A DNA stretch of 64,000 nucleotides from Ornithinimicrobium tianjinense (lineage in GTDB: Bacteria; Actinomycetota; Actinomycetes; Actinomycetales; Dermatophilaceae): NCBI RefSeq assembly GCF_014636495.1, contig NZ_BMEM01000004.1, positions 283,994 through 347,993 of the forward strand. Direction: 5' to 3'. Below, piece after piece: positions 8,920 to 19,315 of the stretch; position 1 is the first letter of the stretch; the number at the start of each line of letters is the position of its first letter. The notes under the pieces are model-generated. The model was not told the DNA's origin and made no database searches. It was given only the letters and a program-made list of their open reading frames with translations. The position numbers were made by a program, and so were the translations under genes.

Positions 8920-10062
8920 TCACGCCCCGACCCAGCTCCCCCCGCGCATGACCCGTCGCACCACCAGCGCGTCGTCCAGCCCCACGAGGTCGGCCCGGCA
9001 GCCGCGGGCGAGCCGGCCGACGTCGTCCCGGCCGATCGCCGCCGCAGGCGCCGCCGTGGCGGCGTGCACGGCGTCCCGGAGCGGCACCCCGGCGGCGACC
9101 GCCGTCCGCACGGCCCGGTCCAGGCTGAGCGTGCTGCCGGCGATGGAGCCCGGCGCGCCGTCGGGCCCGGCAGCGGCCAGCCGCGCGACGCCGTCGACGA
9201 CCTCCACGTCGAGGGTCCCGAGGCGGTAGCTGCCGTCACCCACGAGGGCCGCCGCCATGGCGTCCGAGACGAGCACCCAGCGCTCGCCCGCCTGGCGGGC
9301 GACCGAGCGGACGACGGCCTCGTGGAGGTGGGTGCCGTCGACGATCGACTCGACCGCCACCCGGGGGTCCTCGAGCAGCGCGGTCGTCGGGCCTGGCTCG
9401 CGGTGGTGGAGCGGACGGCAGCCGTTGTAGAGGTGGGTCGCCACCGTGGCCCCGGCGGCCACCGCCGCCCGCGTCCGGTCGTAGGTCGCGTCGGTGTGGC
9501 CGACGGCCACGTGGACGCCGCGGGCGACGAGCGCCCGCACCGCGTCCAGGGCACCGGCGCGCTCCGGCGCCAGCGTCACCATGACCAGCGCCTCGCCCGC
9601 GGCGTCGGCCAGCGCCGCGACGTCGGCCGGGTCGGGGTCGGCGAGCAGCTGCGGCGGGTGGGCCCCGCACCACCGCTCGGAGAGCCACGGCCCCTCGAGG
9701 TGGAGGCCCGCCAGCCCGGCCTCGACGAGCGGCCTCAGCACCCGCACCTGCTCGAGGAGCCGCTCCACCGTGTCGGTGACCAGGCTGGCGACGACCGTGG
9801 TGGTGCCCTGCCGCAGGTGCGCGTCGCGCGCGGTCAGGGCCGCCTCCGCACCGTCGGCGAACGCCGCACCGCCCCCGCCGTGGTTGTGGATGTCCACGAA
9901 GCCGGGGACGAGCACGGCATACCGGCCCCCGTCCGCGGCACCGAGCGGCGCGCGCCCCTGCCCCACCTGCACGATGCGGTCGCCCTCGACGAGCACCCAC
10001 CCGTCGGCGAGCTCGCGGTCCGGCGTGAGGACGCGGTCCGCGCGGACGAGGCTGACGCTCAC
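8920..10062 (-). CDS. nagA: N-acetylglucosamine-6-phosphate deacetylase
   Basis: This 380-residue amidohydrolase converts GlcNAc-6-P to GlcN-6-P plus acetate. Metal and catalytic residues are present: His59/His61 in VDIHNHGGGG, Glu123 in HLEGP, His189 in VGHTD, His210 in THLYNG, and Asp267 in VSDAM. It starts at GTG 10062, immediately after the stop of the broken nagB remnant, so it was built as part of a nanE-nagB-nagA operon. Because both upstream partners are damaged, the deaminase step must come from elsewhere or the pathway is being lost. It is coupled to the phzE-like gene downstream. Confidence 0.93.
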   Translation of the reverse strand: MSVSLVRADRVLTPDRELADGWVLVEGDRIVQVGQGRAPLGAADGGRYAVLVPGFVDIHNHGGGGAAFADGAEAALTARDAHLRQGTTTVVASLVTDTVERLLEQVRVLRPLVEAGLAGLHLEGPWLSERWCGAHPPQLLADPDPADVAALADAAGEALVMVTLAPERAGALDAVRALVARGVHVAVGHTDATYDRTRAAVAAGATVATHLYNGCRPLHHREPGPTTALLEDPRVAVESIVDGTHLHEAVVRSVARQAGERWVLVSDAMAAALVGDGSYRLGTLDVEVVDGVARLAAAGPDGAPGSIAGSTLSLDRAVRTAVAAGVPLRDAVHAATAAPAAAIGRDDVGRLARGCRADLVGLDDALVVRRVMRGGSWVGA

Positions 10063-10299
10063 CTAGAGCTCCTGCCAGGTCGGCTTCGCGGCATACGTCT
10101 CACGGTAGTAGTCCTTGAGCTGCAGGCGCGACGCAGCGCCCGGGTCGAGCAGGACGGTGACGTGCGGGTGCAGCTGGAGGGCCGTCGCGGGCCACAGGGC
10201 GCTCACCGCGCCCTCGACGAGATGGTGGACCGCCTCCGCCTTGCCGACCCCCAGCGCGAGCAGCACGAGATGGCGCGCCTGCAGGATCGTGGCGATGCC
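10063..10299 (-). pseudogene. nagB: nagB 3' remnant (glucosamine-6-phosphate deaminase, last ~78 codons)
   Basis: The reading frame GIATILQARHLVLLALGVGK...ALWPATALQLHPHVTV...YYRETYAA is the C-terminal third of NagB. Everything upstream, about 180 residues including the active-site region, is missing. At about 10300 the sequence switches to truncated nanE in a different frame. The piece has no start codon in the right place and cannot make a functional deaminase. Confidence 0.8.
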
Positions 10300-10911
10300 C
10301 TGCGGTGCCGACGCAGACGGCGTGGGGACCGGCCGCCAGCGCCGCGACCGCGTGCTCGTGGGTGTGGATCCGGCCCTCGGCGACGACGACGTGCCCGGGC
10401 AGCTCGCGGACCACCTCGCGGAGCAGCCGCAGGTCGGGGCCCTCGGTGCGCGGCCGGGCGCCGGTGTAGCCCGCGAGCGTGGTGCCGACGACGTCGGCCC
10501 CGGCCTCGGCGGCCGCGACGGCGGAGGCGAGGTCGTCGCAGTCGGCCATCACCAGCACGCCGTGCTCGTCGTGCGGCAGGCGGACCAGGTCGGCCACGCT
10601 GCTGCCGTCGGGGCGCGGCCGGAGGGTGGCGTCGACGGCGACGACGTGCGCGCCCGCCTCGGCGACCGCCCGGGGGTGGCGCAGGGTCGGGGTGATGTAG
10701 ACCCCCTCGTCGCCGTCCTTCCACAGCCCGATCACGGGCACGTCGACGGCGGCGACCGTGGCCCGCACGTCGTCCAGGCCCTGCACGCGCACCGCGGCCG
10801 CGCCGCCCTCCACGACCGCCGCGGCGACATCGGCTCACCCGGGTAGGCCTGGCAGGACACGACCAGCCGCCCCGCGGTGCGGGCGCTGAGCTCGTCGAGG
10901 GTGAGGATCAT
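10300..10911 (-). pseudogene. nanE: nanE, frameshifted and 3'-truncated (N-acetylmannosamine-6-P 2-epimerase)
   Basis: The start is intact: ATG 10911 with GGAGG 7 nt upstream, reading LDELSARTAGRLVVSCQAYPGEP as in NanE. Just after GEP (about 10830) the frame is broken. The continuing frame (ADVAAAVVEGGAAAVRVQG...DVPVIGLWKDGDEGVYITPT...AGADVVGTTLAGYT) is preceded by a TGA, and about nine residues of the family pattern are absent. It runs to GPHAVCVGTA and then ends at the nagB junction, lacking the last ~25 residues. There are therefore two lesions: a small frame-changing deletion near the 5' end and a large deletion fusing it to nagB. Confidence 0.78.
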
Positions 10912-11002
10912 CGGTGACCTCCGCTGGTATGCCGTGCGCCGGCCCAGTGAGTGCTGGAGGGCGTTCGTCATTGATCGCGAGCCTCTCGAGGGTCGGACAT
11001 CG

Positions 11003-11030
11003 GACATCTGATGTCGGGTGTGTGTCACAC
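11003..11030. promoter_or_regulatory. Two palindromes between nanE and the FadR-type regulator gene (candidate operators)
   Basis: GACATC-T-GATGTC (11003-11015) and GTGTG-T-CACAC (11020-11030) are perfect palindromes 4 bp apart, in the 161-bp gap between two divergent genes. GntR/FadR-family dimers bind short palindromes next to their own gene, so autoregulation and control of the nan/nag side is a reasonable inference. Which palindrome is bound is unknown. Confidence 0.5.
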
Positions 11031-11072
11031 TAGAAACTGCGAGGTTGATCGTCAAGGAGGAAGGTCGCGAAC

Positions 11073-11816
11073 GTGGCAGAAGCGGACAAGGGAGCCGCCG
11101 TGCTCTCTCAGGACAGCCGTCGACGGCAGACGTCGTGGTCGACCGCCGAGGCGATCAAGGGCTACATACGGGACCACGGGCTCACGAGCGGTGAGCCGCT
11201 GCCCACCGAGACCGAGCTGTGCGAGGTCCTCGGCGTCTCCCGGTCCTCGGTCCGCGAGGCCATCCGCACCCTCGCCTCGCTCGACATCGTGCAGGTGCGC
11301 CACGGCTACGGCACCTACGTCGGCGGCCTCTCCCTCGCCCCGCTCGTGTCCGGCCTGGTCTTCCGCGGCTCGCTCAACCAGGACGGCACCTTCGGCACTC
11401 TCCGCGAGGTGCTGCAGGTGCGGATCGCCCTCGACCTCGGGGTGGCCGACGAGCTGGCCGCCCACTACCGCGGCACCACCAACTCCGCGCTCCGCGCGCT
11501 GGTCACGCAGATGCGCGCCCACAGCCGCGCCGGCGAGAGCTTCGCCGCGCAGGACGGTGAGTTCCACCGCCAGCTGCTGGCCCCGCTCGACAACACCCTG
11601 GTGCGCCAGCTCGTCGCCGCCTTCTGGGAGGTGCACACCAACGTCGTGCCGATGCTCGGCATACCCCGGGCCGCGGACATCGACTCCACCGTCGAGGCGC
11701 ACGACGAGATGCTCGACGCGCTCGAGGCGGGTGACGCCGAGGCCTACCAGCAGGCCGTGCTGCGCCACTACGCCCCGCTGCGCAACGCCATCGACCAGGC
11801 CCTGGCGAACGGATGA
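11073..11816 (+). CDS. FadR-type (GntR/FCD) transcriptional regulator
   Basis: This 247-residue regulator has an N-terminal winged helix (about 25-85: GEPLPTETELCEVLGVSRSSVREAIRTLASLDIVQVRHGYGTYV). A C-terminal all-helical FCD ligand domain follows (about 110-240: RIALDLGVADELAAHY...DGEFHRQLLAPLDN...AHDEMLDALEAGDAEAYQQAVLRHY). FCD regulators usually sense a sugar acid or related carboxylate bound through a metal. The start is GTG 11073 with AAGGAGG 12 nt upstream. The stop overlaps the next ATG by 4 bp, so it is coupled to the uronate-dehydrogenase-like gene, which hints at a sugar-acid effector. Confidence 0.88.
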   Translation: MAEADKGAAVLSQDSRRRQTSWSTAEAIKGYIRDHGLTSGEPLPTETELCEVLGVSRSSVREAIRTLASLDIVQVRHGYGTYVGGLSLAPLVSGLVFRGSLNQDGTFGTLREVLQVRIALDLGVADELAAHYRGTTNSALRALVTQMRAHSRAGESFAAQDGEFHRQLLAPLDNTLVRQLVAAFWEVHTNVVPMLGIPRAADIDSTVEAHDEMLDALEAGDAEAYQQAVLRHYAPLRNAIDQALANG

Positions 11817-12571
11817 GCCGGCGGGTGCTCCTGACCGGAGCGGCCGGCGACGTCGGCCGGACGCTCGCCGAGGGGCTGGCGGCGCACGTCGACCTGGTCC
11901 TGACCGATGCCGACCCCGAGTCGGGCCTCGACGTCCTCGACGTGCGGGACCTGGACGCCTGCACGCAGGCCTTCGACGGCGTGGACACCGTGGTCCACCT
12001 GGCGGGCGCCGCCTCGCCGCAGTCCGACTGGGACAGCGTGCTGGACCTCAACATCGTCGGCACCCGCACCGTGCTCGAGGCGGCCGTCCGGGCCGGGGTG
12101 CGCCGCGTCGTGCTCGCCTCGTCCAACCACGTGACAGGGATGTACGACAAGGAGGGCAGCTGGCCGGTCTACGCCTCCATGCCACCGCGCCCGGACTCGC
12201 TGTACGGCGTCTCCAAGGCCGTGGCCGAGACGCTGGGCAGGTACTACCACGACGCGCACGGCCTGGAGGTGGTCGCCCTGCGGATCGGCTGGTCGACGGG
12301 CGACTACGGAGCGGCGCAGGAGGAGCTGCTCCGGGCGATGTGGCTGAGCGAGCGCGACACCGTGGAGGTCTTCCGCTGCGCGATCGAGGCGCCCGTCAGC
12401 TTCGGCATCTACTACGCCACCTCCGACAACCCCAACCGACGCTGGGACCTGACGGGAGCCACCGTCGACCTGGGCTACCGGCCGCAGGACTCGTGGCAGG
12501 CGGCCGCGGGCGAGGAGGAGGACGTGGTGCCCGGCGGCGAGCCCACCTCGCCCCGCTGGCCCGACGTCTAG
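11813..12571 (+). CDS. NAD-dependent epimerase/dehydratase-family protein, uronate-dehydrogenase-like
   Basis: This 252-residue extended SDR has the nucleotide-binding TGAAGDVGR at about 8-16, DVLDVRD, the VVHLAG segment, SSNHVTGMY around 103-111, and the YGVSK catalytic motif at about 132. The VTGMY region and the C-terminal FRCAIEAPVSFGIYYATSDN are what I associate with uronate dehydrogenases, which oxidise galacturonate or glucuronate to aldarolactones. It overlaps the FadR-type gene (ATGA). Its 3' end has been copied about 340 bp downstream as a non-functional fragment. Confidence 0.78.
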   Translation: MSRRVLLTGAAGDVGRTLAEGLAAHVDLVLTDADPESGLDVLDVRDLDACTQAFDGVDTVVHLAGAASPQSDWDSVLDLNIVGTRTVLEAAVRAGVRRVVLASSNHVTGMYDKEGSWPVYASMPPRPDSLYGVSKAVAETLGRYYHDAHGLEVVALRIGWSTGDYGAAQEELLRAMWLSERDTVEVFRCAIEAPVSFGIYYATSDNPNRRWDLTGATVDLGYRPQDSWQAAAGEEEDVVPGGEPTSPRWPDV

Positions 12572-12701
12572 CAACGCTGCGCAAGGCGCCCGCGACTGAG
12601 CGTCCCGTGAGAAAGCCTCCCGTGAGAAGGCGTCCCGTGAAAGAACGTCCCGTGGATGTCGGGACCGTTCCCGACTCCTGCGTGACGATCCTCGCGGGAC
12701 G
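12512..12701 (+). repeat. Duplicated tract, copy 1 (3' end of SDR gene plus downstream sequence)
   Basis: This runs from the last ~20 codons of the SDR gene into non-coding sequence. It contains four imperfect copies of CGTCCCGTGARAAG, then a hairpin GTCGGGA-CCGT-TCCCGAC (12658-12675), then CTCCTGCGTGACGATC. Nearly the same tract recurs at 12850-13009. The small hairpin could act as the terminator for the regulator/SDR operon, although no T-run follows. Confidence 0.8.
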
Positions 12702-13143
12702 ATCTGTGCGGAGGATCTGCGCCGGGGCCATCGCTGCCGGACGCCATCGTGAGGTCATGTCCATGGCGAACGCCTGACCGGACCCCAGCTGCGCCCAGCA
12801 CCGCACCGCACGCGCCACCGGCCGACACCACCGCCACACCCACGATGGCGAGGAGGAGGACGTGGCGCCCGAGGGCGAGCACACCTCCCCCCGCTGGCCC
12901 GACGTCTAGCAGCGCTGGGATAGGCGCCCGCGACAGAGCGTCCCGTGAAAGAGCGTCCCGTGGATGTCGGGACCGTTCCCGACTCCTGCGTGACGATCTT
13001 TGCGGGACGCCCTCCCCGAACGCGCTGGCGCACAACGCTTGCCGGAGCGCCCGACGACGTGCACGTCCTGTTCACCCGCCCGTCGCGGAGCGGGCGTGGG
13101 ATAGGGGGACCGCGATGACGCAGCACTCGGAGGGAGCCGGCAC
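12572..13143. other. 572-bp intergenic tract without a supportable gene
   Basis: It holds the downstream halves of the two duplicated tracts, their two hairpins and a short unique spacer (about 12702-12849). Open frames across it are low-complexity readings of the CGTCCCGTG repeats. A start-proximal GGGATAGGGGGACCGCG stretch (about 13098-13114) may contribute to initiation of the following gene. Confidence 0.6.
12850..13009 (+). repeat. Duplicated tract, copy 2 (contains a relic of the SDR C-terminus)
   Basis: It still encodes EEEDVAPEGEHTSPRWPDV followed by TAG, matching the true SDR C-terminus EEEDVVPGGEPTSPRWPDV. It then repeats the CGTCCCGTG units, with about two units fewer than copy 1, and the hairpin GTCGGGA-CCGT-TCCCGAC (12966-12983). 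No upstream part of a second SDR gene is recognisable. Confidence 0.8.
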
Positions 13144-13758
13144 ATGGACCACCAGCAGGTCGAGCAGATCGTCGACGAGCTGACGCACCGTTACGTCGCG
13201 ACGTTCACCAGCCAGGAGGTGCGCGAGGTCGTCGAGACCGCCGTGCGTGACCTCGAGCAGACCGCCGCCGCCGGGCCGTACCTGCCCGTGTTCATCCGGA
13301 GGTTCGCGCTGGAGCAGGTGGAGCACCGGGCCACCACGCGCGGTGCGGATCCCTACGGCGCGCACGACGTGCTGTTCGTCTGCCCCGCCAACGCCGGACC
13401 GTCACAGATCGCGGCCGGCCTGGCCAACGAGCTGGGCGGCGGCCGGGTGCGCGCGTGGTCGGCCGGCGTCCGCCCTGCGGAGCAGATCCTGCCGGCCGTC
13501 AACCAGGTGATGAGCGAGCGCGGCGTGGCGCTCCTCAAGGCCTTCCCCAAGCCGGTCACCCCCGCGGCGGCGACCAGCGTGGAGCGCATCGTGACCATCA
13601 ACGTGGACGGCACCGCGTGCGCGCTGCCGAGCACGCGGGTCCCGGTGACCCGGTGGGAGGTCGACCTCGGCACCGGCCGCGACCTCGACGACGTCCGCCG
13701 GGCCCGCGACCAGATCGAGGGGCTGGTGGGCGGGCTGCTCGACGAGCTCCTGGTCTAA
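13144..13758 (+). CDS. Low-molecular-weight phosphatase/arsenate-reductase-like protein with degenerate active site
   Basis: This 204-residue protein has an N-terminal helical domain (about 1-70, a three-helix-bundle type often seen before ArsC-like domains). An LMW-PTP-like domain follows, starting at VLFVCPANAGPSQIAAGLANEL. The canonical P-loop is C-X5-R (as in CVHNAGRSQ), but here the Arg position is Pro, and the downstream region has none of the extra redox cysteines of arsenate reductases. The Cys alone cannot support normal phosphatase chemistry, so I infer a binding or regulatory role. Upstream is the duplicated tract; downstream it converges on ilvD. Confidence 0.75.
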   Translation: MDHQQVEQIVDELTHRYVATFTSQEVREVVETAVRDLEQTAAAGPYLPVFIRRFALEQVEHRATTRGADPYGAHDVLFVCPANAGPSQIAAGLANELGGGRVRAWSAGVRPAEQILPAVNQVMSERGVALLKAFPKPVTPAAATSVERIVTINVDGTACALPSTRVPVTRWEVDLGTGRDLDDVRRARDQIEGLVGGLLDELLV

Positions 13759-13784
13759 CCCTCGCACCGCTGCACAGACGCCGA

Positions 13785-13814
13785 CGCCGGCCCCGGAAGG
13801 ATCCAGGGCCGGCG
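13785..13814. terminator. Hairpin between the phosphatase-like gene and ilvD
   Basis: GCCGGCCC (13786-13793) pairs with GGGCCGGC (13806-13813) in the gap between convergent genes. There is no T-run, so it is a plausible but not certain bidirectional terminator. Confidence 0.5.
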
Positions 13815-13844
13815 ACGGCATACCTCTGAACGGGTGACCGAGGG

Positions 13845-16671
<2,827 letters not shown>

Positions 16672-17004
16672 TCAGAAGGCGGCGGCGGCCATCGCGCCCA
16701 CCGGGCGCGGGCCGTTGTCGTTGATCGCCCACAGCTGGGTGCGGATCGCGTCGGCGTCCGGCAGCTCCTCGATGTGGATGACCTCGACGAGCTTGTCGAG
16801 CTGGTTGGTGACCTTGTGCAGCTGCTCGGCGCTGACGTTGACGACGATCGTCATGCGCGAGACCTTGCTGTCCTCGGTCGGACCGACGACCAGGTGGTCG
16901 ATGTTGAAGTTGCGCCGCGCGAACAGGACCGAGACGCGCGCCAGCACGCCCGGGTTGTTCTCGACGAGGACGGACAGCGCGTGCCGCGTGGCGGGAGCGT
17001 TCAT
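16672..17004 (-). CDS. ilvN: Acetolactate synthase small subunit, short (ACT domain only)
   Basis: This 110-residue regulatory subunit contains a clear ACT domain: LSVLVENNPGVLARVSVLFA, then FNIDHLVVGPTEDSKVSRMTIVV and VTNQLDKLVEVIHI. It confers valine feedback inhibition on the catalytic subunit. Actinobacterial IlvN is usually about 165-175 residues with a second domain; here the protein ends soon after the ACT fold with a tail NGPRPVGAMAAAAF. I chose ATG 17004 (AGAGG 7 nt upstream). An ATG at 17130 overlapping the ilvB stop would add a Pro-rich leader of 42 residues. The short form resembles the E. coli IlvN size. Confidence 0.85.
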   Translation of the reverse strand: MNAPATRHALSVLVENNPGVLARVSVLFARRNFNIDHLVVGPTEDSKVSRMTIVVNVSAEQLHKVTNQLDKLVEVIHIEELPDADAIRTQLWAINDNGPRPVGAMAAAAF

Positions 17005-17126
17005 GGTGGTGCCTCTCTGTGCGTGGTGGGTGGCGTCGGGCGCCGGGGTGGTGGGGGTGGAGGCGAGGTATGCCGTGGGCGGGGTGGGCAGGGGTGGCGG
17101 CGGCGGGGGGTAGGCGGAGAGGAGCG

Positions 17127-18932
17127 TCATTCGTCGTCCCCGAAGTCGGGCCGCACGTCCCGGGCGTGCTGGATGTCGTCGTTGCTGGTGCCGGCCGCGA
17201 CCATCGGCCAGACCATCGCGTCCTTGCTGACCCGGAAGTCGACGACGACCGGGCGGTCGTCGACGGCCATCGCGGCCTCGATCGTGCGGTCGACGTCCTC
17301 CGGGCGGTCGCAGCGCAGCCCCTCGCAGCCGTAGGCCTGGGCCAGCAGCGCGAAGTCCGGGATCTGGGTGGACGGGAGCTGGGAGGCGCTGAACCGCTCG
17401 GAGTAGAAGAGCGCCTGCCACTGCTTGACCATCCCCAGCGCGGCGTTGTTGATGATGGCGACCTTGATCGGGATGCCCTCGACCGCGCAGGTGGCGAGCT
17501 CCTGGTTGGTCATCTGGAAGCAGCCGTCGCCGTCCACGGCCCAGACGGTGGACCCGGGCATGGCGACCTTGGCACCCATGGCGGCGGGCACGGCATACCC
17601 CATCGTGCCCAGCCCGCCGGAGTTCAACCACCGGCGCGGGTGCTCGTAGCTGATGAACTGGCTGGCCCACATCTGGTGCTGCCCGACGCCGGACGCGACG
17701 ATGGCGTCCGGGCCGGCGAGCGCCCCGAGGCGCTCGATGACGTACTGCGGAGCCATCGCGCCGTCGGAGGGGACGTCGTAGCCCAGCGGGTAGCGGCGCT
17801 TCCAGCCCTGGGTGCGGCGGATCCACGCGGCGTGGTCGGGGGCGGCACCGGCCGCGGTGCGACGGCTCCACTCCAGCACGAGCTGGGTGATCGTGTCCCG
17901 GACGTCGCCGAGCAGACCGACCGCCGTGGGGAAGTTCTTGCCGATCTCGGCCGGGTCGATGTCGGCGTGGACGATCGTGGCCTGCGGCGCGAAGGTGTCC
18001 TTGCGACCGGTGACGCGGTCGTCGAAGCGCGCGCCGAGGCTGACGATGAGGTCGGACTTCTGGAGGGTCGCCACGCCCGAGACCGAGCCGTGCATGCCCG
18101 GCATACCCATGTGCTGGGGGTGGCTGTCCGGGAAGACGCCGCGCGCCATCAGCGTGGTGACGACGGGGATGCCGGTGACCTCGGCCAGCTGCCGCAGCTC
18201 GGCGTGGGCGTCGGCCCGGACGCAGCCTCCGCCGACGTAGAGGACGGGGCGGCGGGCGGTGAGCATCAGCTCGACCGCGTCGCGGACCGCCTCGGGGGCG
18301 GCGCTGCTGGGCGGGCGGAAGCCCGGCATCGGCAGCTGCAGCAGCGACTCGTCGGCGGCCGCGGTGAGCGCGTCCTTGGTGACGTCCACCAGGACCGGCC
18401 CCGGGCGGCCGGTGGAGGCCAGGTGGAAGGCGGAGGCGATGGTCGCGGCGATCTCGTCCGGGCGGGTGACGAGGAAGGAGTGCTTGGTCACCGGCATCGA
18501 GATGGCGCGGATGTCGGCCTCCTGAAAGGCGTCCGAACCCATCGCCGTGCTGGCGACGTTGCCCGTGATGGCCACGATCGGCACCGAGTCCATGTTGGCG
18601 TCGGCCAGCGGGGTGACGAGGTTGGTGGCCCCCGGGCCGGAGGTCGCCAGGCAGACCCCGACCTTGCCGGACGCGGCCGCGTAGCCCTGGGCCGCGTGAC
18701 CCGCACCCTGCTCGTGCCGGACGAGGATGTGGCGGATCTGCTCGGAGTGGTAGAGCGCGTCGTAGAGCGGCAGCACCGCCCCGCCCGGGAGCCCGAAGAT
18801 GTGCTCGACGCCGAGCCGCTCGAGGGTGCCCACCAGCGCCTGGGCGCCGGTGCGGGTCACCGGGGCGGAGGCACCGGCGGGCTGCCGGGCGGGTGCGTCG
18901 AGGCTGTCGCTGCTGAGGTGGGTGGCGGTCAT
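17127..18932 (-). CDS. ilvB: Acetolactate synthase large (catalytic) subunit
   Basis: This 601-residue ThDP/FAD enzyme forms acetolactate or acetohydroxybutyrate from pyruvate. Motifs: [19 protein letters not shown], the catalytic Glu in [37 protein letters not shown], and the ThDP-binding [15 protein letters not shown]...[12 protein letters not shown]. The start is ATG 18932 with AGAGG 8 nt upstream, right after the attenuator. It is the first structural gene of the operon and is probably controlled by the leader peptide upstream. Confidence 0.96.
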   Translation of the reverse strand: MTATHLSSDSLDAPARQPAGASAPVTRTGAQALVGTLERLGVEHIFGLPGGAVLPLYDALYHSEQIRHILVRHEQGAGHAAQGYAAASGKVGVCLATSGPGATNLVTPLADANMDSVPIVAITGNVASTAMGSDAFQEADIRAISMPVTKHSFLVTRPDEIAATIASAFHLASTGRPGPVLVDVTKDALTAAADESLLQLPMPGFRPPSSAAPEAVRDAVELMLTARRPVLYVGGGCVRADAHAELRQLAEVTGIPVVTTLMARGVFPDSHPQHMGMPGMHGSVSGVATLQKSDLIVSLGARFDDRVTGRKDTFAPQATIVHADIDPAEIGKNFPTAVGLLGDVRDTITQLVLEWSRRTAAGAAPDHAAWIRRTQGWKRRYPLGYDVPSDGAMAPQYVIERLGALAGPDAIVASGVGQHQMWASQFISYEHPRRWLNSGGLGTMGYAVPAAMGAKVAMPGSTVWAVDGDGCFQMTNQELATCAVEGIPIKVAIINNAALGMVKQWQALFYSERFSASQLPSTQIPDFALLAQAYGCEGLRCDRPEDVDRTIEAAMAVDDRPVVVDFRVSKDAMVWPMVAAGTSNDDIQHARDVRPDFGDDE

Positions 18933-18993
18933 CTGCTCGTCCTCTGGGGGTGCGTTCGGGGGTGTCGTGGTCGGTGCTGGTCGTCTCTTGGCA

Positions 18994-19029
18994 ACAAAAA
19001 ACCCCTCGGCCCGGAGGGCAAACGAGGGG
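18994..19029 (-). terminator. Attenuator of the ilvBNCD operon
   Basis: Read on the minus strand, CCCCTCG pairs with CGAGGGG around an inner GCCC/GGGC stem and is followed directly by a run of T. It lies between the leader peptide and ilvB, where transcription must either stop or read through. Confidence 0.85.
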
Positions 19030-19051
19030 AGGACGCGTCTCGGCTGAGGTC

Positions 19052-19102
19052 TCAGGCCGGGGCGCGCCCCTGGGTAATAAGTACGACGGCAATCAGGTGC
19101 AT
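19052..19102 (-). CDS. ilvL: ilv leader peptide
   Basis: A 16-codon frame, [16 protein letters not shown], in which six of residues 3-10 are Leu, Ile or Val. It uses CTT, ATT and GTA codons that are otherwise scarce in this GC-rich sequence, which would make ribosome stalling sensitive to branched-chain aminoacyl-tRNA. It is followed 22 bp later by the attenuator hairpin and then by ilvB. TTGACG (19133-19138) and CAGGGT (19109-19114) are 18 bp apart, and the -10 lies 6 nt from the ATG, so the leader is probably read from a leaderless transcript. Confidence 0.85.
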   Translation of the reverse strand: MHLIAVVLITQGRAPA

Positions 19103-19155
19103 GGGGCAACCCTGACCCACGGCATGCCCCGGCGTCAAGACCCTGAGCGGAAATG

Positions 19156-19240
19156 ACATAGGTATGTGAGAGACGGCACACTTATGCCTCTTTCGATATA
19201 GCGTTGACGTATCGCAACACGTCGTGTCATTCTGATGACA
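19156..19240. promoter_or_regulatory. padR promoter region with three inverted repeats
   Basis: TTGACG (19204-19209) and CATTCT (19228-19233) are 18 bp apart and precede the PadR-family gene. Three inverted repeats are packed here: ACATA-GG-TATGT (19156-19167), CGATA-N11-TATCG (19194-19214, over the -35) and TGTCA-TTCTGA-TGACA (19225-19240, over the -10). PadR proteins typically repress their own promoter, so the last two are operator candidates. Confidence 0.5.
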
Positions 19241-19315
19241 GACGTGCGGGGCCGGAAGACCAGGGAGCGCTGCACGGCATACCCACACCAGGACAGACCA
19301 CACCAGGAGGCACAC

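Noticed and set aside
6563-9229. A long plus-strand open frame of 888 codons
   Set aside because: It is antisense to the phzE-like and GCS2 genes, has Arg/Gly/His-rich composition and no domain; long antisense frames are normal at this GC content. The minus-strand proteins are clearly real.
12568-13035. Minus-strand frame of 155 codons in the duplicated tract
   Set aside because: It is a translation of the CGTCCCGTG repeats and hairpins, with no start signal or family resemblance.
17005-17130. An ilvN start at ATG 17130 overlapping the ilvB stop
   Set aside because: It would add a Pro/Thr-rich leader not seen in the family, and a good ribosome-binding site precedes ATG 17004. It is kept as an alternative.
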